Shown here piece after piece: positions 8,633 to 16,087 of a DNA stretch of 64,000 nucleotides. The stretch's first letter is position 1. The number at the start of each line of letters is the position of its first letter. Both the position numbers and the translations under genes were made by a program. The notes under the pieces were generated by a model. The model worked only from the letters and a program-made list of their open reading frames with translations. It ran no database searches and was not told where the DNA came from. This stretch comes from Pseudoflavonifractor_A sp022772585 (GTDB taxonomy: Bacteria; Bacillota; Clostridia; Oscillospirales; Oscillospiraceae), in contig NZ_JBQHUB010000002.1 of the NCBI RefSeq assembly GCF_052065415.1, positions 111,588 to 175,587 on the forward strand. Direction: 5' to 3'.

Positions 8633-8678
8633 TGCCAAAATATCTGGTATTGCCGATGGGGCAGACGGTATCGTCCCC

Positions 8679-9392
8679 CTATTTCCCGCGGCGCGGCTTC
8701 TTTCCGCCCGGCTCGCCGTGGTCCATCCCGTAGAGAACGAAGTTCTGGTTCCGGTCACAGACCGCCAGGAAAACATCCCGCGCCGAGTGGATATGGCGCT
8801 GGTTGAGCTGTTTGTCCAGCCAGGTCCTGTCCAGTCCCATGCGCTTCAAATTGTCCTCTAGGATGCGGCCATCCATGATCAACTCGGTAAAAAGCAGCTC
8901 CTGCTCCGGCGCCAGGCCCATGTCGTTGGGCGTGGCGGGACGCTGACTGCTCACCGGAAGGATGGTGAGTTTTCCGTTATACTCGTAAACCGCGGTCTGG
9001 ATCCCCGTCAGGTCAAAGTATCCCTGCTGCCTGCACATGACCATGAACTCGCTCAGGTCCAGCTTGGCCTTTTTCAGGTTTTCCCGGTACAGCTTTCCGT
9101 GGTCCATGAGGATGGTGGGCGTGCCGTTGAGATACTTGCGCGCCCGCGGAAATTTGTTGGCCATGATGCTCAGCAGCAGGGTGACGCCGCCGTATATCGC
9201 CATGGCGGTCAGCGGCTTCCAGGGTTCCTCCAGCTCCGTGGCCATCTCCGCCGCGATGGAGCCGATGGTGATCCCCGTGATATAGTCGAAAAAATCCAGC
9301 TGGGCGATCTGTTTGTGCCCGATGAATTTGGCCACCAGAAACAGCGCGCCGAAAGAGCCCAGCGCCGTCAGGCAAAGGATCAGAAAACTCAT
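8679..9392 (-). CDS. DUF421 (YetF/YkjA-type) membrane protein
   Basis: A 237-residue protein with three N-terminal membrane segments (about 1-80), which include the family signature FIGHKQIAQLDFFDYITGITIGSIAAE. A soluble domain follows, with NGTPTILMDHGKLYRENLKKAKLDLSEF and VYEYNGKLTILP. This matches the DUF421 family, whose Bacillus members YetF and YdfS occur in the membrane of dormant or germinating spores. Length and motifs match complete family members. The biochemical role of the family is still unclear. Confidence 0.88.
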   Translation of the reverse strand: MSFLILCLTALGSFGALFLVAKFIGHKQIAQLDFFDYITGITIGSIAAEMATELEEPWKPLTAMAIYGGVTLLLSIMANKFPRARKYLNGTPTILMDHGKLYRENLKKAKLDLSEFMVMCRQQGYFDLTGIQTAVYEYNGKLTILPVSSQRPATPNDMGLAPEQELLFTELIMDGRILEDNLKRMGLDRTWLDKQLNQRHIHSARDVFLAVCDRNQNFVLYGMDHGEPGGKKPRRGK

Positions 9393-9563
9393 GCGTCAGC
9401 CCCCTTTTCCTCTATTCTGGCCCGGCCTCCGTCAAAACATACGCTGAGTCTCCGTGTCCTGCTCCCGGAGATACAGGCGTTTTTTCGGGAGTGAGGAAGG
9501 ACAGCGGGAGTTTGCAGAGTGGAAGAAACAGCGGGAAACCGAGCAACAGAAACAGGCATAACA

Positions 9564-9597
9564 AAGGCGGGAACATCTCAAACGATGTCCCCGCCTT
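9564..9597 (-). terminator. Intrinsic terminator of the islet's last gene
   Basis: A 14-base arm pair with one mismatch (AAGGCGGGaACATC against GATGTcCCCGCCTT) overlaps the stop codon of the membrane-protein gene and is followed on the minus strand by TTTGTT. Confidence 0.7.
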
Positions 9598-10123
9598 ATC
9601 TAAATTTGTCCGTTCGTTTTCTGGCTTTTAGGTCTTTCCTGGAAATGACTTCATATTCATCCCACTTAACACGGGATTTGTTCCATCCATGCAATATTAC
9701 AAAGAAAACAGCATGAATCATCAGCAAGATGATACCAGACGGCAACATGGGATTATTAAACCATCCCAAGAAAAAGTATGCAGTAATTCCTACAGCATAC
9801 CATGCTGCAATAACAGTCGTGACCGCATAATCGGCAATGCCAAGTGCTGATAAGCGGGAGGGATACTTATTGATGAGATACTGATTATAGCACAACGGAA
9901 TATTTGTTCGGATGCGAGTACTGTATCCGCTGTGCTGTCCAATTAAATATTTTGAAGCCCTGGGAGAGTTTATTTCAATATACTTTTGAATTTTATCTTT
10001 TTCATTCCACCATGCGTTTTCTCTGCATAACATAATTCCCAAAAGCCAAATGGGAACCACTAAAAACAGCAACCAAAGGAATAGAATGGATAGTACGGCT
10101 ATAAGACCCGGAATAATCATCAT
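9596..10123 (-). CDS. Small membrane protein of unknown function
   Basis: The ATG pair at 10123/10120 follows GGGGGAA and gives about 175 residues. A hydrophobic N-terminus (IPGLIAVLSILFLWLLFLVVPIWLLGIML) is followed by a polar stretch with Tyr, Arg and Asn, two more membrane segments (about 105-125 and 130-150) and a basic C-terminus (KDLKARKRTDKFR). The reading frame extends upstream, but that part runs through a terminator hairpin and is unlikely to be translated. The gene is clearly more AT-rich than the surrounding genome and lies in the repeat-bounded islet next to tRNA-Pro, so acquisition by transfer is likely. I recognise no family. Confidence 0.6.
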   Translation of the reverse strand: MMIIPGLIAVLSILFLWLLFLVVPIWLLGIMLCRENAWWNEKDKIQKYIEINSPRASKYLIGQHSGYSTRIRTNIPLCYNQYLINKYPSRLSALGIADYAVTTVIAAWYAVGITAYFFLGWFNNPMLPSGIILLMIHAVFFVILHGWNKSRVKWDEYEVISRKDLKARKRTDKFR

Positions 10124-10181
10124 TTCCCCCACAATAATCAGATAGGATGTATTTATTATATTTAAGAATTTAGAATAAAGC

Positions 10182-10209
10182 AAGGGCAGGAATTTTTCTT
10201 CCTGCCCTT
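10182..10209. terminator. Hairpin terminator upstream of the islet membrane gene
   Basis: An 11-bp perfect stem (10182-10192 with 10199-10209) closed by a six-T loop. It lies inside the islet leader between repeat copy 1 and the membrane-protein gene. Confidence 0.6.
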
Positions 10210-10235
10210 TAGCGCTAAAATATATTCTCAATAGA

Positions 10236-10318
10236 AATGATAAATCCGAACACACTACCCACTTGGATAATGTAGTTCGGATTATCATTGTTTGGTCGGA
10301 GTGTAATTATAGGATCTG
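10236..10318. repeat. Islet repeat copy 1: hairpin plus 27-bp motif
   Basis: A near-perfect inverted repeat (10236-10251 with 10275-10289) sits directly beside the motif at 10292-10318, whose core is CGGAGTGTAATTATAGGATC. The motif is identical over 27 bases to copy 3. Read on the minus strand it ends in CACTCCGACCAA, which resembles the CACTCGGACCA end of the neighbouring tRNA-Pro. Confidence 0.8.
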
Positions 10319-10401
10319 GAAAAAATCAGTCATATCAATGGTTTGCAGGCAGCAGGCAAGAGATTTTTATCCTGAAAATGAAAAAACAAGAGAATTACCG
10401 C

Positions 10402-10836
10402 TTATAAAAATTTGCGAATGTCCACGGCAAGCTGTTCTTCCAAATTGATCAGCCGTTTCGCAATATCCTTGGAAACTTCATCTGCTGCCTCATATTGGTT
10501 TAGATACTTGTTCAGCGATTTGACACCCATATTACAGCCATCTGTCATCAGGTCTGCAATCGTCTGATCGGAGTTATTCATCCCCATTTTCATGCTGGTT
10601 TTAATCCAAGACATCCCCTTGGCAATGGGGGGTGGCTCTTTTCCATCATCATGGTATTTTTCCAGGAGGGCCTGAATCTCATCCTTTAGCTTTTCGTGTT
10701 TCTTTTTGCACTCCGTCAGATATTGCTTAAGTGCACCACTGTGCACTTGATCAAGAACATCATCAATGGATGCGACCCCCATTTTAACGCCTGCGTCACA
10801 TTCCCGAAGCAGTTTTATCGTGTCCTGTTCAATCAT
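10402..10836 (-). CDS. DUF2383-like four-helix (ferritin-like) protein
   Basis: A 144-residue, all-helical, charged protein. It has the heptad-rich pattern of ferritin-like/DUF2383 proteins: TIKLLRECDAGVKMGVASIDDVLDQV, LKQYLTECKKKHEKLKDEIQALL, NMGVKSLNKYLNQYEAADE. Metal ligands typical of ferritin are not obvious. AAAGGGGCTC precedes the start. The gene is AT-rich and is the middle member of the islet. Family assignment is by pattern memory only; the function of such proteins is unknown, with stress or metal storage as guesses. Confidence 0.65.
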   Translation of the reverse strand: MIEQDTIKLLRECDAGVKMGVASIDDVLDQVHSGALKQYLTECKKKHEKLKDEIQALLEKYHDDGKEPPPIAKGMSWIKTSMKMGMNNSDQTIADLMTDGCNMGVKSLNKYLNQYEAADEVSKDIAKRLINLEEQLAVDIRKFL

Positions 10837-10978
10837 AGAAAATTGAGCCCCTTTAGTAAGATGAAGTTAGTCTGTACAGTTTTGCATTCTTTATTCTCTG
10901 GCCCAACAGCGAAGCTTGGACAGTATTGACACCAATTTCCGGGTAAGGCGCTGCATAGAGCATTGGGTATATAAAAAC

Positions 10979-11039
10979 AAATCGACAGGCTTCTCATCGA
11001 AACCTGTCGATTTTGGATTGGAGTGTAATTATAGGGTTT
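10979..11039. repeat. Islet repeat copy 2: hairpin plus diverged motif
   Basis: An 11-bp perfect stem (10979-10989 with 11003-11013) is followed at once by a diverged copy of the motif (11013-11039) that keeps GGAGTGTAATTATAGG. The stop codon of the next minus-strand gene (11031-11029) lies inside the motif, so the repeat supplies the end of that gene. Confidence 0.75.
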
Positions 11040-11601
11040 CAGAATCTCCAAATTCGCGGAAATCTGCGATCAGGTTTCCATCCAAATCCAGGATGTAATG
11101 CCAACCCAAGAAGTCCCGACAGTGGATCTGGTTATCATCTATCCAGAAGTGTTGTTTCGAATGAAGGGAAACAAGAATATCCCGTCCAGAGAAACTCCAA
11201 ATCTGTTTAAGATGTGAGTCGTAACGAAAAATTTCTCCTTCGCCCCAAATTAAATATCCACCATCAATAGGATGTATTTCGAATAAGCCTCCTATGTTAT
11301 CGCATTTTTCGTATTGGATGATAAGGCCGGTATCCATATCAATTCTGACAATAGAATCAAATAGGATCGTTGTTAGAATATTTCCCTCCAAGGCAGCATA
11401 AGGCTCATAATTTGAACATATTAAGTCGAGGAGCGCTATCTTTAACGAATGCCCATCCAAACGGGTAATACGAAATGTGCGTGTCATAAAATAGCCATTG
11501 GTATCTATTTTCTCTGTATTATGCACGATATCATATTGGTCAAGAAACGGCTGCTCCTCAACACTAGTGAGCACTGCATATTTTTCGTTATGAAGGTGCA
11601 T
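11029..11601 (-). CDS. Unknown protein, beta-rich, propeller-like pattern
   Basis: A 190-residue soluble protein rich in short beta-strand patterns with repeated Trp, Tyr and Asp turns (GGYLIWGEGEIFRYDSHLKQIWSF, HFWIDDNQIHCRDFLGWHYILDLDGNLI). The pattern resembles blades of a beta-propeller. It has no signal peptide or membrane segment. A GGAGGAG ribosome site precedes the ATG, and the terminator of the upstream repeat copy 3 lies 40 bases before it. The base composition is AT-rich like the rest of the islet. I do not recognise a named family; immunity or accessory proteins of gut Firmicutes can look like this, but that is only a possibility. Confidence 0.6.
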   Translation of the reverse strand: MHLHNEKYAVLTSVEEQPFLDQYDIVHNTEKIDTNGYFMTRTFRITRLDGHSLKIALLDLICSNYEPYAALEGNILTTILFDSIVRIDMDTGLIIQYEKCDNIGGLFEIHPIDGGYLIWGEGEIFRYDSHLKQIWSFSGRDILVSLHSKQHFWIDDNQIHCRDFLGWHYILDLDGNLIADFREFGDSETL

Positions 11602-11639
11602 GCAAACTCCTCCGTGTGTTTCTTTAAGGTAAGAAAAAA

Positions 11640-11690
11640 GGTAAATCCTATAAGGATTTACCCTTGGTCGGAGTGTAATTATAGGATCTG
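11640..11690. repeat. Islet repeat copy 3: hairpin plus 27-bp motif
   Basis: A 9-bp stem (11640-11648 with 11654-11662) is flanked by an A6 run on the left, so on the minus strand it is a terminator with a T tail. The motif at 11664-11690 adjoins it and is identical to that in copy 1 over 27 bases. Copies 1 and 3 are spaced 1372 bases apart, with copy 2 between. Confidence 0.8.
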
Positions 11691-11796
11691 AGCTTTCCGG
11701 TCACAGCTCACCAAATCGAAGCCCAACGAAATGGGTTCGATTTGGAAAGGAGGAGCAACGGCGTGAGCGCGAGATGACTTTTTGATGCAACGCATA

Positions 11797-11832
11797 AAAA
11801 AGTCGCCGCAAGCGATATAAAGCTTGCGGCGG
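11797..11832 (-). terminator. Terminator of tRNA-Pro
   Basis: On the minus strand, directly after the tRNA, GCCGCCGCAAGC and GCTTGCGGCGAC form a stem followed by TTTTTT. Confidence 0.8.
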
Positions 11833-11834
11833 CG

Positions 11835-11911
11835 TGGTCCGAGTGACTGGATTCGAACCAGCGGCCTCTTGAACCCCATTCAAGCGCGATACCAAACTTC
11901 GCCACACCCGG
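11835..11911 (-). tRNA. tRNA-Pro (anticodon GGG)
   Basis: A 77-nt tRNA with encoded CCA. The acceptor stem CCGGGTG/CACTCGG has 7 pairs, one of them G-U. The D arm is GCGA/TCGC, the anticodon stem CTTGA/TCAAG closes the loop ATGGGGT, giving anticodon GGG. The T arm is GCTGG-TTCGAAT-CCAGT. It was folded by eye and all four stems pair. The AT-rich islet begins just beyond its 3' end. Confidence 0.95.
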
Positions 11912-12054
11912 ATATTCAATTTTGTCTCTCTGTCCCAGACAGCTTATATAATATAACACATCCCATCTTCCTTTGCAAGTGCTTTTTCCTCTTTTTTTGC
12001 CGCACACACATTTTTATTCTGCGGCATAGGCTGGCACAAAAGGAGGAATGCCCC

Positions 12055-12444
12055 TTGACTGCAAATGGCACTATCATCACCCGCGTATTCACCTCACAAG
12101 CCCGTCTGCCTCTGGCGGGTGCGATGGTCGCATTCACTCAGGACGCCCCCGACGGCAAACGGACCCTATTGGCCCTCCGCATGACGGACACCAGCGGGAT
12201 GACGGCCCCTGTGCGCATTTCCACTCCGCCGGTTATCGACGGCACCAGCCCCGGCGGCCCGACGCCCTTCGCGGTCTGTGATATCTGGGCCGAGGCGCCT
12301 GGCTACGAGCTCAGCAGCATCCGGGATGTCCAGATCTTTCCGGGTGTGGAGACCGTTCAGGATATCGAACTCATTCCCCTCCCCCAGACCCGGGCCCAGC
12401 TTCAAGACACCGATGTCTCCTTCGTCACACCTCAGGACCTGTAG
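12055..12444 (+). CDS. Small beta-sandwich (transthyretin/carboxypeptidase-regulatory-like) protein
   Basis: The start is TTG at 12055, 8 bases after AAAGGAGG; an ATG at 12048 is in another frame that ends early. The 129-residue product has a CNA-B/transthyretin-like pattern (GTIITRVFTSQARLPLAGAMVAFTQ, LLALRMTDTSGMTAPVRI, AEAPGYELSSIRDVQIFPGVETVQDIELIPL). It is the first gene of a three-gene run with a SpoIID-like, peptidoglycan-binding protein, spaced by 13 bases. No signal peptide is seen, as expected for mother-cell proteins that assemble on the spore. A structural or binding role in the cortex or coat is an inference. Confidence 0.75.
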   Translation: MTANGTIITRVFTSQARLPLAGAMVAFTQDAPDGKRTLLALRMTDTSGMTAPVRISTPPVIDGTSPGGPTPFAVCDIWAEAPGYELSSIRDVQIFPGVETVQDIELIPLPQTRAQLQDTDVSFVTPQDL

Positions 12445-12457
12445 AAAGGAGGTCCGT

Positions 12458-13588
12458 ATGCCGACTGTTGTAACGCCCTATATTCCACAGTATATCACCG
12501 TACATCTGGGACCGCCCCAGTCCAACGCGGAAAACGTCACCGTTTCTTTCCCCGACTATGTAAAAAACGTGGCCTCCAGCGAGATCTATCCCACCTGGGA
12601 ACCTGCGGCCCTCCGGGCCAACATCCTGGCTATCATCTCGTTCGCCCTGAACCGGGTCTATACCGAGTATTATCCCAGCCGGGGGTATCCCTTTAACATT
12701 ACCTCCAGCACCGCCTACGACCAGAAGTTTATCAATGGGCGGAACTTCTTCGAGAATGTGGAACAAATCGTGGATGAGATCTTCACCACCTATATCCGGC
12801 GGAAAGGATTTGTGGAGCCGCTGGCCGCCAAATTCTGCAATGGCACCACCGTTACCTGCGACGGACTCTCCCAATGGGGCAGCCAGGAGCTGGCCCAGCA
12901 GGGCTATAATTCCATGGATATCCTGCGCCGCTACTACGGCGACGATATTGAGCTGGTTCCCAACACCCCCGTTATGGGCATCCAGTATTCCTATCCCGGC
13001 TATCCCCTCCGCCGGGGCAGCTCCGGTGAAAAGGTGGTCCAGCTCCAGGTCATGCTCAATCAGGTGGCCAGGGATTACCCCGCCATCCCCCGTATCCAGC
13101 CCGTGGACGGAGTCTTTGGCTCGGCCACCGAGCAGTCCGTCCGCAAATTTCAGCAGATCTTCAATCTGGCGCCGGACGGCGTGGTGGGCAATGGGACCTG
13201 GTATAAGCTGGTCTACCTCTATGTGGGTATCCGCGATCTGGCGGAGCTCATCAGTGAGGGGCAGACCTTCTATCGGATCCAGGTCCCCACGGAAGGGCAG
13301 CTTGCCATTGGAAGTCAGGGCGACAGTGTAAAGGTCATCCAGTACATGCTTCGGGTCATTGCAGAGTTTTACGACGAGGTCCCCGTCGTGGCTATCGACG
13401 GTATATATGGGACCGGAACGCAAAACGCGGTATTGGCCTTCCAGCGGCGCGAAGGTCTGCCCCAAACCGGCGCTGTGGACGCCGCCACCTGGGACGCCCT
13501 CTCCCGGGCCTATGAGGGCATCCGCACCACTCTGGTCTCGGACAGCCGGCTGATCCCCCTCTCCACCATTACCGGAGGCCGGTATTGA
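12458..13588 (+). CDS. SpoIID-like protein with two C-terminal peptidoglycan-binding domains
   Basis: The 376-residue protein begins at an ATG after AGAAAGGAGGT. Residues 1-175 look like a SpoIID/LytB domain (DYVKNVASSEIYPTWEPAALRANILAI, CDGLSQWGSQELAQQGYNSMDILRRYYG). Two PG_binding_1 domains follow (about 185-265 and 285-365), each with the LRRGSSGEKVVQLQ or IGSQGDSVKVIQYM entry and a VDGVFG or IDGIYG turn. SpoIID is a lytic transglycosylase that acts during engulfment; this gene is likely a spore-wall remodelling or cortex-binding enzyme. No signal peptide is evident. The catalytic Glu of SpoIID is plausibly the one in ASSEIYP. Confidence 0.8.
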   Translation: MPTVVTPYIPQYITVHLGPPQSNAENVTVSFPDYVKNVASSEIYPTWEPAALRANILAIISFALNRVYTEYYPSRGYPFNITSSTAYDQKFINGRNFFENVEQIVDEIFTTYIRRKGFVEPLAAKFCNGTTVTCDGLSQWGSQELAQQGYNSMDILRRYYGDDIELVPNTPVMGIQYSYPGYPLRRGSSGEKVVQLQVMLNQVARDYPAIPRIQPVDGVFGSATEQSVRKFQQIFNLAPDGVVGNGTWYKLVYLYVGIRDLAELISEGQTFYRIQVPTEGQLAIGSQGDSVKVIQYMLRVIAEFYDEVPVVAIDGIYGTGTQNAVLAFQRREGLPQTGAVDAATWDALSRAYEGIRTTLVSDSRLIPLSTITGGRY

Positions 13589-13605
13589 CACAAGGAGGTG
13601 AATCC

Positions 13606-13857
13606 ATGATCTTTTCTCCCATTGAGCCCGGCATGCGCAGTCACGTGTGCAGCCACGCTCAGCGCACCTTTCTGGATCTGAGCCCCTATCTGGACGGGAT
13701 CGAGCCCGGCCCGGTCAACGGCCTGCACCTGGGGCCGTCGGTGCGCAACGTCCAGTGGTTCCAGCGGATGCTGGGGCAGGCGCAGAACGGCGTTCTGGAC
13801 GAGGCGCTGATGCAGCGGCTCTCCGCGCTGCAGCGGCTGGTCCGGGGCAACGGCTGA
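13606..13857 (+). CDS. Small protein with a partial peptidoglycan-binding-like motif
   Basis: An 83-residue protein that starts after CAAGGAGGTGAATCC, 18 bases downstream of the SpoIID-like gene, so the two are co-transcribed. Its C-terminal half (LHLGPSVRNVQWFQRMLGQAQNGVLDEALMQRLSALQ) resembles a shortened PG_binding_1 domain. The N-terminus (SHAQRTFLDLSPYLDGIEPGPVNG) is not recognised. A role with the two upstream proteins on the spore wall is an inference from position. Confidence 0.65.
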   Translation: MIFSPIEPGMRSHVCSHAQRTFLDLSPYLDGIEPGPVNGLHLGPSVRNVQWFQRMLGQAQNGVLDEALMQRLSALQRLVRGNG

Positions 13858-13906
13858 CCCGGCGGACACAACACTTCACGCGCCCATGCGCTTACAGCAA
13901 AACAGA

Positions 13907-13938
13907 GCGGCGGCGCAGTCATGCGCCGCCGCTTTTTG
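13907..13938. terminator. Terminator between the SpoIID-like cassette and the his operon
   Basis: An 11-bp GC-only stem (13907-13917 with 13922-13932) is followed by TTTTT. It ends the plus-strand cassette; the his operon converges from the right, with hisE stopping at 13941, and may also stop here. Confidence 0.8.
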
Positions 13939-13940
13939 TC

Positions 13941-14276
13941 TCAGCTCTCACGGTCCACGGTGTGGAACTGCTTCAGGTTTCCGATCTTCTGGCTCCGCCG
14001 GTCCAGCTCGTCCATGACCGCGGTCAGCGGGATATCCTGGGCCACCATCAGCACCATCAGGTGATAAATGAGGTCGGAGATTTCCCCCACCGTCTCCTTC
14101 TCCTTGCCGTTCTTGGCGGCGATGATGGTCTCGGCGGACTCCTCCCCCACCTTTTTCAGGATCTTGTCCAGCCCCCGCTCAAAGAGGTAGCAGGTGTAGG
14201 AGCCCTCCTGAGGATGGCTCTTCCGGTCCAGCACCACCTGGTAGAGGCTGCGCAGCGTGTCGTTGCTCATGTTCAT
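13941..14276 (-). CDS. hisE: Phosphoribosyl-ATP pyrophosphatase
   Basis: A 111-residue MazG-like protein that hydrolyses PR-ATP to PR-AMP, step 2 of histidine synthesis. Family motifs are present: GSYTCYLFERGLDKILKKVGEESAE, EKETVGEISDLIYHLMVLM, with the acidic residues that bind magnesium. It is the last gene of the his operon. Its ATG overlaps the hisI stop codon (ATGA) and is preceded by GGAGGGAG. In many bacteria hisI and hisE are fused; here they are separate. Confidence 0.95.
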   Translation of the reverse strand: MNMSNDTLRSLYQVVLDRKSHPQEGSYTCYLFERGLDKILKKVGEESAETIIAAKNGKEKETVGEISDLIYHLMVLMVAQDIPLTAVMDELDRRSQKIGNLKQFHTVDRES

Positions 14277-14611
14277 AGTTGGTCTCCCTCCAGTTCGATC
14301 TCGTTGAAAAAGCAGCTCCGGGCGCCGGTGTGGCAGGTAGGCCCCACGGGCTTGCAGAAATAGAGCAGAGTATCGGTATCACAGTCGGTCATCACCCGCT
14401 TGACATGCAGGAAATGGCCGGAGCTCTCCCCCTTGTTCCAGAGCTTCTGCCGGCTTCGGCTCCAGAACCACGCGGTCCCGGTTTTCAAGGTCAGCTCCAC
14501 CGCCTCACGGTTGGTAAAGCCCAGCATCAGGACCTCCAGCGTGTCAACATCCTGGATGATCACCGGAATTAAGTCGGATTTTTGAAAAAGCTGGTCTAAA
14601 TCGAAGCTCAT
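14273..14611 (-). CDS. hisI: Phosphoribosyl-AMP cyclohydrolase
   Basis: A 112-residue zinc enzyme that opens the purine ring of PR-AMP (step 3). It has the expected motifs VLMLGFTNREAVELTLKTGTAWFWSRSRQKLWNKGESSGHF, DCDTDTLLYFCKPVGPTCHTGARSCF, including the Asp cluster and the Cys ligands. Spacing to hisF is 4 bases with a GAGGTG ribosome site. Confidence 0.96.
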   Translation of the reverse strand: MSFDLDQLFQKSDLIPVIIQDVDTLEVLMLGFTNREAVELTLKTGTAWFWSRSRQKLWNKGESSGHFLHVKRVMTDCDTDTLLYFCKPVGPTCHTGARSCFFNEIELEGDQL

Positions 14612-14615
14612 CTCA

Positions 14616-15371
14616 TCACCTCACCGGGATATTCTGCCCGCGCAGATAGTCCTTGACCTGGGGTACGGTCAGCTCCCCGAAATGGAAGAGCGAAGCGGCC
14701 AGCGCCGCATCGCACCCGGTCTCCTCAAAGACCTCCGCGAAGTGCTCCAGACTGCCGCAGCCGCCGGAGGCGATCACCGGGATGCCCACCGCCTGGGCCA
14801 CGGCCCGGGTCATGGCCAGGTCGAAGCCCGCCTTGGTGCCGTCGGTGTTCATGGAGGTGAGCAGGATCTCACCTGCCCCCAGGGCCTCGCCCTGCTTCAC
14901 CCAGTCGATGAGATCAATACCCGTTGGCTTGCGGCCTCCGGCCACCACCACCTCCCAGGTACCGTCCCCACGGGCCCGGGCGTCCACCGCCAGCACGACG
15001 CACTGGGAACCGAAGCGCTCCGCCGCCTGAGCAATGAGCTGGGGATTGGCTACCGCCGCCGAGTTCACCGAGATCTTGTCGGCCCCCGCCCGCAGCAGCT
15101 GCTGAAAGTCCTCCACGGTCCGGATGCCGCCGCCCACCGTCAGAGGCACGAAAACCTGGCTGGCGGTGCGCTCCACGATATCGGCCACTGTCTTGCGGGC
15201 CTCCACCGTGGCCGTAATGTCCAGAAAGACGATCTCGTCGGCCCCCTGGTCGGAGTAATATCTGGCCAGCTCCACCGGGTCGCCGGCGTCCCGGATGTTG
15301 ACGAAGTTGACCCCCTTGACCACCCGGCCGTCCCGGACGTCCAGACAAGGAATGATGCGTTTGGCTAACAC
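14616..15371 (-). CDS. hisF: Imidazole glycerol phosphate synthase, cyclase subunit
   Basis: A 251-residue TIM barrel that, with HisH, converts PRFAR to IGP and AICAR. Catalytic Asp residues lie in IIPCLDVRDGRVVKG (Asp11) and LTSMNTDGTKAGFD (Asp130 region). Phosphate-binding loops VGGGIRT and VIASGGCGS are intact. It overlaps the hisA stop by 7 bases. The AICAR it makes feeds the purine formyltransferase encoded at 54307. Confidence 0.97.
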   Translation of the reverse strand: MLAKRIIPCLDVRDGRVVKGVNFVNIRDAGDPVELARYYSDQGADEIVFLDITATVEARKTVADIVERTASQVFVPLTVGGGIRTVEDFQQLLRAGADKISVNSAAVANPQLIAQAAERFGSQCVVLAVDARARGDGTWEVVVAGGRKPTGIDLIDWVKQGEALGAGEILLTSMNTDGTKAGFDLAMTRAVAQAVGIPVIASGGCGSLEHFAEVFEETGCDAALAASLFHFGELTVPQVKDYLRGQNIPVR

Positions 15372-16087
15372 TGGGTTCCCCCCTCCCTGACTGCCGCGGC
15401 CAGATCGATGGTCCCGGCATAGTAGGCTTTGCCGATGATGGCGCCGTACAGCCCCATGGCATGGAGCTTCTCGATATCCTCCAGCACCGACACGCCACCT
15501 GAGGCCACGATTTGCCCCGAATATACCTTTTGCAGCTCGGCCAGCCGGGCAAAGGAAGGCCCCGACAGGGCTCCGTCAGTATCAATATCTGTAAAGATGA
15601 TTGTCCTTACACCCATTGACTCCATAGACTTTGCAAACTCCAGATAATCCAGCCCGGAGTCCTCCACCCAGCCGGCGGTCTTGACCTTTCCGTTCAGCGT
15701 ATCCACGCCCACGGCAATGCGCTCACCGTAGCGCTCCACGGCGGCACGGACGAAATCCGGGTCACTGACGGCGGCCGAGCCGATAACGGCCCGGTAAACG
15801 CCAAGGCGGAACACCTCCTCCAGGTCAGCCATGGAGCGGATGCCGCCCCCCAGTTCCACCCGCAGGCCGGACTGCTCCGCCACCGTCTTCACGATGGCGC
15901 CGTTCCTGCGCACCCCGTCTTTCGCGCCGTCCAAGTCCACCATATGGATATAGCGGGCCCCGGCGTCATAGAAGGCCCCGGCCGTGGCAATGGGGTCCTC
16001 AGCCACCTGATGGACCGTTGCAAAATCTCCTTTGTAAAGTCGAACTACTTTGCAGTCTTTCAGGTCAATGGCGGGTAAAATGATCAT
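15365..16087 (-). CDS. hisA: ProFAR isomerase
   Basis: The start is at 16087 (MIILPAIDLKDCKVVRL), overlapping the hisH stop in ATGA, and gives 240 residues. It is a half-barrel duplicate of HisF with catalytic Asp8 (PAIDLKD) and an acid in TDIDTDGALSGP. It converts ProFAR to PRFAR, step 4. A longer in-frame extension to the right lies inside hisH and is not used. Confidence 0.96.
   Translation of the reverse strand: MIILPAIDLKDCKVVRLYKGDFATVHQVAEDPIATAGAFYDAGARYIHMVDLDGAKDGVRRNGAIVKTVAEQSGLRVELGGGIRSMADLEEVFRLGVYRAVIGSAAVSDPDFVRAAVERYGERIAVGVDTLNGKVKTAGWVEDSGLDYLEFAKSMESMGVRTIIFTDIDTDGALSGPSFARLAELQKVYSGQIVASGGVSVLEDIEKLHAMGLYGAIIGKAYYAGTIDLAAAVREGGTQC

Noticed and set aside
10292..10318. 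The islet motif as a promoter because of its TATAAT on the minus strand
   Set aside because: No -35 box lies at proper distance in any copy, and a hairpin follows directly.
10236..11690. Integron cassette array with attC sites
   Set aside because: The hairpins differ between copies and lack the RYYYAAC/GTTRRRY attC ends; no integron integrase is seen.
11679..11879. A 66-codon frame between repeat copy 3 and the tRNA
   Set aside because: It runs through the tRNA-Pro gene and its terminator and has no ribosome site.
12048..12281. An ATG frame of 77 codons at the start of the spore cassette
   Set aside because: It is out of frame with the longer domain-bearing protein and ends early; the TTG at 12055 has better spacing from AAAGGAGG.
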